From contig JAFPYA010000056.1 of assembly GCA_017412445.1 (NCBI GenBank), forward strand, positions 1 through 12,634: DNA of 12,634 bases. The letters run 5' to 3'. Below, one piece after another: positions 7,033 to 11,919 of the stretch. Position numbers and translations under genes: made by a program. The notes beneath the pieces were generated by a model, which did not search any database, was not told the origin of the DNA, and saw only the letters and a program-made list of their open reading frames with translations. Within the stretch, counting starts at the first letter, position 1. Each line of letters begins with the position of its first letter. Origin of the DNA: Clostridia bacterium. GTDB taxonomy: Bacteria > Bacillota > Clostridia > Christensenellales > Aristaeellaceae.

Positions 7033-8058
7033 TCAGCCCCTGAACTGCTTTAAGAAGCGCACGTCGTTTTCGTAAAGGGAGCGCATGTCGGTGATGTTGA
7101 ATTTGAGGTTCGACAGCCTCTCAACGCCCATGCCGAAGGCAAAGCCCGAATACTTTTTGCTGTCTATGCCGCACATCTCAAGCACCTTGGGGTTGACCAT
7201 GCCGCTGCCGAGCACCTCTATCCAGCCCGTGCCCTTGCACACGCGGCAGCCCTTGCCGCGGCAGGCGGCGCAGGTCAGGTCGACCTCGGCGCTGGGCTCG
7301 GTGAACGGGAAGAAGGAGGGGCGGAAGCGCGTGGTCACGCCCTCGCCATAGAGCCTGCGCGCGAAGGTGTCCAGCGTGCCCTTGAGGTCGCCCATGGAGA
7401 TGTTTTCATCTATCACAAGACCCTCGAGCTGGTGGAACACCGGGGAGTGCGTGGCGTCCGCCTCGTCGGCGCGGTACACGCGGCCGAAGCTCACTATGCG
7501 GATGGGCGGCTTGCGGGTGGTCATAATCCTCGCCTGCACAGGGGATGTGTGGGTGCGCAAAACTATGTTGTCGTCCACGTAAAAGGTGTCCTGTGCGTCG
7601 CGGGCGGGATGGTTTTTGGGTATGTTCATAAGCTCGAAGTTATAGTGGTCGTACTCCACCTCGGGGCCCTCCACAGCCTCGAAGCCCATGCCCGTGAATA
7701 TGTCAAAAAGCGTTTCAAGCACGAGGCTCATGGGATGCAGGCTGCCCTCGCTGCGGCTCTCAACAGGCAGAGTCACGTCCAGCTTTTCGCTCTCAAGGCG
7801 CTTTTCGAGCTCCTTTTGGGCGATATGCTTCTGCGCGTCGGCTATGGCGCTTTCGATGCTTTCGCGCGCCTCGTTCACCCAGCCGCCGACCTTGGGGCGC
7901 ATGTCCGCCGCCACCTGACCCATGGAGCGCAGTATGCCGGTCAATTCGCCCTTTTTGCCCAATATTTTGACCCTGAGCTCGTCCAGTGCCTTTGAGTCGG
8001 ATACGCTCTTGAGCTGTTCAAGCGCCCTCGCGCGTATCTCTTCGATTTTTTGCTGCAT
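7033..8058 (-). CDS. pheS: phenylalanyl-tRNA synthetase alpha subunit
   Basis: A 341-residue class II catalytic subunit of PheRS. It has an N-terminal coiled coil (about 1-95), the GSLHP segment (105-109), the HPARDAQDTFY segment (150-160), motif 2 FGRVYRADEADATHS (191-205), a zinc-knuckle-like insert with Cys263, Cys266, Cys271 and Cys274, and motif 3 GFAFGMGVERL (305-315), ending with the typical YENDVRFLKQF. The ATG at 8056-8058 gives the usual family length; the open frame upstream to 8199 is T-box RNA, not protein. The AAGGAG site is about 11 bases before the ATG, a slightly long spacing. First gene of the pheST operon, regulated by uncharged tRNA-Phe through the leader. Confidence 0.98.
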   Translation of the reverse strand: MQQKIEEIRARALEQLKSVSDSKALDELRVKILGKKGELTGILRSMGQVAADMRPKVGGWVNEARESIESAIADAQKHIAQKELEKRLESEKLDVTLPVESRSEGSLHPMSLVLETLFDIFTGMGFEAVEGPEVEYDHYNFELMNIPKNHPARDAQDTFYVDDNIVLRTHTSPVQARIMTTRKPPIRIVSFGRVYRADEADATHSPVFHQLEGLVIDENISMGDLKGTLDTFARRLYGEGVTTRFRPSFFPFTEPSAEVDLTCAACRGKGCRVCKGTGWIEVLGSGMVNPKVLEMCGIDSKKYSGFAFGMGVERLSNLKFNITDMRSLYENDVRFLKQFRG

Positions 8059-8095
8059 AATGATGCTTTCTCCTTCCGAAAGATTGGTTTGCAAT

Positions 8096-8122
8096 AAAAA
8101 GCCCCTGCGTATATGCAGGGGC
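8096..8122 (-). terminator. T-box attenuator terminator before pheS
   Basis: Inverted repeat GCCCCTGC (8101-8108 / 8115-8122), 8 bp with a 6-base loop, followed on the minus strand by TTTTT (8096-8100). It competes with the antiterminator formed by the T-box sequence at 8130-8141. It also stops read-through from the ruvX gene when tRNA-Phe is charged. Confidence 0.93.
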
Positions 8123-8312
8123 GAATAAACGCGGTACCACCCTATTTGGTCTCTTATCCTGTAACGCGGATAACTCCGCCCGCGCCTACATTCCTTCAAC
8201 GTGGGAGCTCCGGGGCGAACCTTCGTCCTATCGTACGCGCGCGGGCTTTCAGCCGACGACCCACGCTCTCTTTGCGCCGTATATATGGATTACTCTTCCC
8301 CTTCACGGCTTT
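8096..8312 (-). promoter_or_regulatory. Phe-specific T-box riboswitch leader of pheST
   Basis: The minus strand carries the T-box core GGTGGTACCGCG (8130-8141), whose bases pair with the free 3' end of uncharged tRNA, immediately before a terminator hairpin. Upstream, a Stem I-like region shows the AGTA segment in GAAGAGTAATCC (around 8288-8299), the GAGAGCG segment and a GCTGAAAGC apical element (around 8245-8270). A TTC codon (8217-8219) followed by a purine in GGTTCGCC is the best specifier candidate and matches phenylalanine. The leader length of about 215 bases from the predicted start to the terminator is normal. Binding of uncharged tRNA-Phe favours the antiterminator and expression of pheST. 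The T-box core is certain; the exact Stem I folding was judged by eye. Confidence 0.93.
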
Positions 8313-8318
8313 TAGATG

Positions 8319-8347
8319 ATTTTAGCACAGCCAAAGCTATGGTTCAA
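8319..8347 (-). promoter_or_regulatory. promoter of the pheST T-box transcript
   Basis: Minus-strand TTGAAC (8342-8347), a 17-base spacer and TAAAAT (8319-8324), with TGC before the -10 (extended -10). The start near 8312 places the whole Stem I in the transcript. It lies 15 bases after the stop of the ruvX-DUF1292 gene, and no terminator is seen between them. Confidence 0.65.
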
Positions 8348-8362
8348 ACACTTTTGGGTTAA

Positions 8363-9121
8363 TTATTCCTCTTCGGACTCGTCGCCCTCGTCCTCGCCGG
8401 CGATTTCGAGGTACCTTTCGAACACCTTTTCCAATTCCTCCTCGTCGGTGAGGCTGGTGTAGACGTCGTTGCCCTCCGCGTCCTTGTCTATGCGCAGTAT
8501 CACGGCCTCGTCGCTGTCGATGTCCTCCATCTCCTCGGCGGGCGCCAGCACCACATAGTCCCTGCCCTGAAATTCAAGGGTCATAAGGTGCTCGAATTTA
8601 AGCTCCTTGTCGTTTTCGTCGAGCAGGGTCACGATGTTGTCTCTCTCCATGCTAAGATCTTCCATGAGTCTGAATACCTCCGCTTCGTCTTCTTCCCGGG
8701 GCAGATCCTCTTTCCAGCCGCCCGACTGCATAAAGGCCTCAAGAATATAGGTCGCCGCCAGCTTGTCTATCACTTTTTTTCTGTCCTGCCGCTTTACGCC
8801 CGCGCCTATGAGCAGCCTTTCAGCGCTGACCGAGGTCAGGCGCTCGTCCATGAAACGCACCTCGAAGCCCCGCGCGGTAAGCTCATGGCAAAAGCGCCTC
8901 ACCCGCGCGGTCTGCGCGCCCTCTTCGCCGCTCAGAAGCTTTGGCAAGCCCGCAACTATGTGCGTTGTTTCATAAGCGCGCGCCAATTCCTCCACGCGGT
9001 CGGCGTCCTGCCGCAGGCTCTTTGCGAAGATGGTCTCCACGCCCTGCGCGGTAAAGCCCAGCGCGTCGCTGACAGCCACGCCTATGCGCTTGTCGCCTAC
9101 GTCCAGTCCCAGTATGCGCAA
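8363..9121 (-). CDS. RuvX/YqgF Holliday-junction resolvase-like protein fused to a DUF1292 domain
   Basis: A 252-residue two-domain protein. Residues 1-138 are YqgF/RuvX, an RNase H-like fold implicated in 16S pre-rRNA processing and formerly proposed as a Holliday junction resolvase: RILGLDVGDKRIGVAVSD with Asp7, VAGLP (56-60), DERLTSVSAE (92-101) and IDKLAATYILE (118-128). Residues about 158-240 are a DUF1292 (YrzB-like) domain: NIVTLLDENDKELKFE, then DYVVLAPAEE and DEEELEKVFERY, with an acidic tail. In other Firmicutes these are separate neighbouring genes after ireB; here no stop lies between them. The start is taken as TTG (9119-9121) with GGAGG eight bases upstream, which gives the canonical MRILGLDVG. 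An ATG at 9178, coupled to the ireB stop, would add 19 residues read through a terminator hairpin and is less likely. Confidence 0.88.
   Translation of the reverse strand: MRILGLDVGDKRIGVAVSDALGFTAQGVETIFAKSLRQDADRVEELARAYETTHIVAGLPKLLSGEEGAQTARVRRFCHELTARGFEVRFMDERLTSVSAERLLIGAGVKRQDRKKVIDKLAATYILEAFMQSGGWKEDLPREEDEAEVFRLMEDLSMERDNIVTLLDENDKELKFEHLMTLEFQGRDYVVLAPAEEMEDIDSDEAVILRIDKDAEGNDVYTSLTDEEELEKVFERYLEIAGEDEGDESEEE
8663..8681 (-). promoter_or_regulatory. internal Shine-Dalgarno and ATG for a separate DUF1292 product
   Basis: Inside the fused gene, GCGGAGGT (SD core 8676-8681) lies 10 bases before ATG 8663-8665, which begins MEDLSMERDNIV, the normal-looking start of a stand-alone DUF1292 protein of about 100 residues. 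A second ATG follows at 8648-8650. This suggests that the full fusion and a free DUF1292 protein could both be made. The site is visible; its use is inferred. Confidence 0.45.
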
Positions 9122-9146
9122 CAGCTCTTCCTCCGCATTTTCAACC

Positions 9147-9169
9147 AAAAACCCGGCCTCGGCCGGGCT
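9147..9169 (-). terminator. intrinsic terminator between ireB and ruvX
   Basis: Minus-strand stem CCCGGC/GCCGGG with a CGAG tetraloop (9152-9167), extendable by G-U and A-U pairs, followed by TTTTT (9147-9151). It starts only a few bases after the ireB stop and lies upstream of the ruvX ribosome binding site, so it should attenuate the downstream gene. Confidence 0.75.
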
Positions 9170-9174
9170 TATTG

Positions 9175-9414
9175 TCATTTGCCTTTTTCTATGTTTTCGA
9201 CGTAGAACCGCACGAATTCCTCAAGCAGCTCGTCGCGCTCCACGCGCCTTATAAGCGAACGCGCGTTTTTGTAGCTGGTGATGTAGGTGGGGTCTCCCGA
9301 AATGATGTAGCCCACCAGCTGCATTATGGGGTCGTGCCCCTTGGCCCTGAGCGCTGAGTACACATAGCGGATAATCTCACCTGCGTTCATAGATTCATTA
9401 TCTGGCATGTACAT
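9175..9414 (-). CDS. ireB: IreB-family regulatory phosphoprotein (DUF965)
   Basis: A 79-residue IreB (YrzL/UPF0297) protein: EIIRYVYSALRAKGHDPIMQ, VGYIISGDPTYITSYKNAR and RDELLEEFVRFYVEN are the family core and fill nearly the whole protein. In Enterococcus faecalis IreB is a target of the PASTA kinase IreK/phosphatase IreP and acts in cephalosporin tolerance and cell-envelope control. The ATG at 9412-9414 has GGAAGG six bases upstream; the in-frame ATG two codons later is too far from it. The N-terminal tail here is short and has no threonine, whereas the E. faecalis protein is phosphorylated on N-terminal threonines. The gene is followed by the RuvX gene, the usual partner, but with a terminator between them. 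Confidence 0.93.
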   Translation of the reverse strand: MYMPDNESMNAGEIIRYVYSALRAKGHDPIMQLVGYIISGDPTYITSYKNARSLIRRVERDELLEEFVRFYVENIEKGK

Positions 9415-9449
9415 TCACCGCCTTCCACCATTATACCTATTTTAATGAT

Positions 9450-9478
9450 ATGATACCACAAAAGTCGGATAAAGTCCA
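9450..9478 (-). promoter_or_regulatory. candidate promoter of ireB
   Basis: Minus-strand TGGACT (9473-9478), a 17-base spacer and TATCAT (9450-9455) preceded by TGG (extended -10). The predicted start near 9443 leaves about 29 bases including the GGAAGG site. A perfect TATAAT at 9430-9435 is too close to the start codon and lacks a -35 at the right distance. The rest of 9479-9575 shows nothing recognisable. Confidence 0.55.
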
Positions 9479-9575
9479 TAGCCCGAAGCGCAATAAATCG
9501 CCCTTGGACTAAGAATTAACACTATTGTTGATGTGACAAAACTGCGATACGTCCCTGTACGCGCCTCAGGCAAAC

Positions 9576-9616
9576 AAAAATCGAATGAAACGAAGAAGAG
9601 CTTCATTTCATTCGAT
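9576..9616 (-). terminator. strong terminator of the nfeD-floA operon
   Basis: A long inverted repeat, 9580-9595 with 9601-9616 (16 pairs, one of them G-U on the minus strand), a 5-base loop and TTTTT (9576-9580) on the 3' side. It lies 31 bases after the stop of the small membrane-protein gene and isolates the flotillin operon from ireB. Confidence 0.9.
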
Positions 9617-9647
9617 TCTGAGAAGGGCAGAGCGCTTACCAGCGAAG

Positions 9648-10127
9648 TTACCTGCGTTTGCGGTTCAGTATTTCACCGATGACGAAGCCCTTTGCAAGGT
9701 CGGCTGCGTCAAAGGCGTAAGCGGGCTTGCTCTCCGCTTCGCCGAAGGCGACCGGCGTCATGTCGTCGTGGCAGGGATCATCGCCCTCGCGCACGGCGTC
9801 CGCGCCAAAGGCCGCGTCTGCGTCAAACGACTCAAACGCGCTTTGTTCTCCCTCACTGCGGTCAAATGCGGGCGCAAAGCCGCTCGTGTCGTTCCTGCCC
9901 GGCTGCGCGCCTGCGGGGACACCAAAGGCCATCCCCGCTTTGCCCGCGGGCGAACCGCCGTAGGCCATCGCGGCTTTGGCGGCGGGAGCGCCTCCCCTGA
10001 CCGTTTGCGGCCTCTCAGGCGCGCGCTGCGGCCGGGCGGAGCCCGAAGACTTTTTTGCTGCCCTGAGCGTGGCGCTTATCATCCCGAACACGGATATCAG
10101 CGCTATGAACGCAATTGCTTCAATCAT
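9648..10127 (-). CDS. small single-pass membrane protein of the flotillin operon, unknown function
   Basis: A 159-residue protein that I do not recognise as a named family. Residues 2-20 are hydrophobic (IEAIAFIALISVFGMISA), a likely signal anchor. Then follow a Lys/Arg/Pro-rich stretch, an Ala/Gly-rich repeat (two 12-residue units around P-A-x-K-A-x-M-A-Y/F-G, residues 45-69), an acidic low-complexity region with recurring A-F-x motifs, and a C-terminal segment FDAADLAKGFVIGEILNRKRR that looks like an amphipathic helix with a basic end. The ATG is preceded by GGGAG and lies 16 bases after the floA stop; a strong terminator follows, so it is the last gene of nfeD-floA. Position and architecture suggest a partner of the flotillin scaffold; this is inference. 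The low-complexity middle explains weak similarity to anything. Confidence 0.8.
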   Translation of the reverse strand: MIEAIAFIALISVFGMISATLRAAKKSSGSARPQRAPERPQTVRGGAPAAKAAMAYGGSPAGKAGMAFGVPAGAQPGRNDTSGFAPAFDRSEGEQSAFESFDADAAFGADAVREGDDPCHDDMTPVAFGEAESKPAYAFDAADLAKGFVIGEILNRKRR

Positions 10128-10143
10128 TTATACCGTCTCCCGG

Positions 10144-11148
10144 TTATTTGCCCTGATGCGTGTTCTTGGGCTGCTCCTGGGGCGCGGACGCCTTGGCTAT
10201 GCCCTCGCGCATCTCGGTGTCGGCGATGGTGTTTTTCATGTTGTAGTAGTCCATCACGCCCATTTTGCCGTTTCTCAGCGCGTCGGCCATGGCCTCGGGC
10301 ACCTTGGCCTCGGCCTCCACGACCTTGGCGCGCATCTCCTGAGTGGCGGCCTTCATTTCCTGCTCGCGGGCGACGGCCATCGCGCGGCGCTCCTCGGCCT
10401 TGGCCTGAGCTATCCTGCGGTCGGCCTCCGCCTGATCCATCTGCAGCTGCGCGCCCACGTTGCGGCCAACGTCCACGTCGGCTATGTCGATTGAAAGTAT
10501 CTCGTAGGCGGTGCCGTTGTCAAGGCCCTTGTCCAGCACGGTCTGGCTGATGAGATCGGGGTTTTCAAGCACCGCCTTGTGGGTGACAGAGGAGCCGATG
10601 GTGGTTACTATGCCCTCGCCTACGCGGGCGATTATGGTCTCCTCGCCTGCGCCGCCGACCAGGCGCTGTATGTTCGTGCGCACGGTGACGCGCGCCTTGG
10701 CTCTGAGCTCTATGCCGTCCTTGGCGATAGCGGCCACGGGCGGGGTCTCTATGACCTTGGGCAGCACGCTCATCTGCACGGCCTGCAGCACGTCGCGGCC
10801 CGCAAGGTCTATAGCGCAGGCGGTGGTGAAGGACAGGTCAATGCCGGCCTGCTTTGCGCTTATGAGCGCGTTGATCACCTTTTCGACGCTGCCGCCTGCG
10901 AGGTAGTGGGTCTCCAGCATGTCGGTGGTCACGTCAAGCCCCGCCTTGCAGGCCTTGATGTATGCGTTGACTATCTTCTGGGGCGAAATGCGCCTGAAGC
11001 GCATGCCGACCAGAGAGCTTATCTTGACGCCCGCGCCCGACGCGCGGCTGGTGATCCACAGCCCCAGCGGCACGTAGCGCAAAAAGAGTATTATGAATAT
11101 GAGTACCACTATGACTATTGCAAGAATTACACCCGTCATGCCTGTCAT
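10144..11148 (-). CDS. floA: flotillin-like protein FloA
   Basis: A 334-residue FloA (YqfA/UPF0365) protein, close to the usual 330. An N-terminal membrane hairpin or anchor (about 5-32, ILAIVIVVLIFIILFLRYVPLG) is followed by a PHB/SPFH domain (about 35-225; RISPQKIVNAYIKACKAGLDV, LETHYLAGGSVEKVI, ARVTVRTNIQRLVGGAGEETI, DIADVDVGRNVGA) and a coiled coil rich in Ala and Glu (about 228-290, with EAEAK). FloA scaffolds functional membrane microdomains that organise signalling, secretion and wall synthesis. The start ATG has GGAGG nine bases upstream and lies 4 bases after the nfeD stop, the standard partner arrangement. A hydrophilic Pro/Gln-rich tail follows the coiled coil. Confidence 0.96.
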   Translation of the reverse strand: MTGMTGVILAIVIVVLIFIILFLRYVPLGLWITSRASGAGVKISSLVGMRFRRISPQKIVNAYIKACKAGLDVTTDMLETHYLAGGSVEKVINALISAKQAGIDLSFTTACAIDLAGRDVLQAVQMSVLPKVIETPPVAAIAKDGIELRAKARVTVRTNIQRLVGGAGEETIIARVGEGIVTTIGSSVTHKAVLENPDLISQTVLDKGLDNGTAYEILSIDIADVDVGRNVGAQLQMDQAEADRRIAQAKAEERRAMAVAREQEMKAATQEMRAKVVEAEAKVPEAMADALRNGKMGVMDYYNMKNTIADTEMREGIAKASAPQEQPKNTHQGK

Positions 11149-11152
11149 TTGC

Positions 11153-11644
11153 TTATGCCTCCGTTTTCCTTACAAATATTTTGCTGCCTTCCGTGCGCGT
11201 CACCGTGACGCGCGCGCCCTTGGCAATGTATCCGTCCTCGGACAGTGCCTGATATTTCTGGCCGTCCAGTTCAATTTCGCCCACGGGACTTAAAACCGTG
11301 ACCGCGTCCGCTTCGCCGCCGATGAGCGCGGCGTTTTTGTCTATGCTGTCGCCATCTATTTTGTCGTTAAGTATGAGCCTTGATTTTGACAGCTTCCCCT
11401 TCGTCGCGCTTTTTAAAGAGTACAGTACCGCCAATGCGATAAGCAACAGCGACCCCAGCAGCGCCAGCAACCCCGCCAGCGTTCCGTGCCTTACCCACAT
11501 GAGCGCCGTGCCTATTGCCGTAAAGACCACCCCTGCCGCGCCGGGCAAACCCATCCCGGGAGTCAGCGCTTCAAGAGTTATAAGCCCCGCGCCGAAAATA
11601 AGACAGACGATAATAACAGCGTCTCCGGCGAACAATTCCGCCAT
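11153..11644 (-). CDS. short NfeD-family membrane protein
   Basis: A 163-residue NfeD of the short type, without the ClpP-like protease domain. About three hydrophobic segments (roughly 8-27, 31-51 and 57-77) are followed by a C-terminal OB-fold (about 100-163) with the typical GGEADAVTVLSPVGEIELDG, then YIAKGARVTVTRTEGSKIFV. Short NfeD proteins are encoded next to flotillins and are thought to join them in membrane microdomains. The ATG at 11642-11644 has AAGGAGGTGA eight bases upstream; the GTG three codons earlier lies inside that site and is rejected. First gene of the operon nfeD-floA-small membrane protein. Confidence 0.93.
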   Translation of the reverse strand: MAELFAGDAVIIVCLIFGAGLITLEALTPGMGLPGAAGVVFTAIGTALMWVRHGTLAGLLALLGSLLLIALAVLYSLKSATKGKLSKSRLILNDKIDGDSIDKNAALIGGEADAVTVLSPVGEIELDGQKYQALSEDGYIAKGARVTVTRTEGSKIFVRKTEA

Positions 11645-11668
11645 GCAGCTCACCTCCTTACAGATATT

Positions 11669-11697
11669 ATTTTACCATATTGTCGGCATAAAAGCAA
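11669..11697 (-). promoter_or_regulatory. promoter of the nfeD-floA operon
   Basis: Minus-strand TTGCTT (11692-11697, weak -35), a 17-base spacer and TAAAAT (11669-11674) with TGG before it (extended -10). The predicted start near 11662 gives a leader of under 20 bases that carries the AAGGAGGTGA site. The region between this and the asnS promoter (11698-11843) shows only a weak 5-bp inverted repeat, CCGGC/GCCGG. Confidence 0.6.
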
Positions 11698-11843
11698 TAG
11701 CCGCCGCAAATAACGAGAGGCTGAAGGCACATTCCGACAGCACTTAAGCATTTCCATTCCGGCAAAAACGCTCGAGGAGCCGGCCTTTCATGTTCAAAAA
11801 CGCGCTTTATTTGCGCTGCTGCCCTTTTGCTTTCAATATTAAC

Positions 11844-11872
11844 TTTACTTTTTGCCCCAGTTCGATTATAAT
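11844..11872 (+). promoter_or_regulatory. promoter of asnS
   Basis: Plus-strand TTTACT (11844-11849), a 17-base spacer and a perfect TATAAT (11867-11872). The start near 11879 gives a leader of about 40 bases, too short for a T-box, so asnS is not regulated like pheST here. Confidence 0.75.
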
Positions 11873-11919
11873 GGTTTTTTGTAGCACAGCTATCAGAATT
11901 TTCAGAAAGGGGTACAGCC

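Noticed and set aside
5583..7043. Long open frame of 486 codons on the plus strand opposite pheT
   Set aside because: Composition is His/Ala/Val-rich with no domain, no ribosome binding site and exact antisense to a certain gene; typical shadow frame in GC-rich DNA.
8059..8199. Possible 47-residue N-terminal extension of PheS
   Set aside because: It is translated T-box RNA, including the terminator; PheS has normal length from 8058.
9430..9435. Perfect TATAAT upstream of ireB as its -10
   Set aside because: A start from it would fall about 9 bases before the ATG and leave out the ribosome binding site, and no -35 lies 16-18 bases upstream; the TGG-TATCAT element at 9450-9455 fits better.
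9585..10550. Plus-strand frame of 321 codons opposite floA and the small membrane-protein gene
   Set aside because: Arg/Pro/Cys-rich low-complexity translation that crosses the operon terminator; no start signal and antisense to floA.
11757..11785. Inverted repeat CCGGC/GCCGG between the divergent nfeD and asnS promoters
   Set aside because: Only 5 bp with a long loop and no T tract; not a convincing terminator or operator.
11873..11919. T-box or other riboswitch in front of asnS
   Set aside because: The leader after the placed promoter is only about 40 bases, with no GGTGG-type core and no terminator hairpin.
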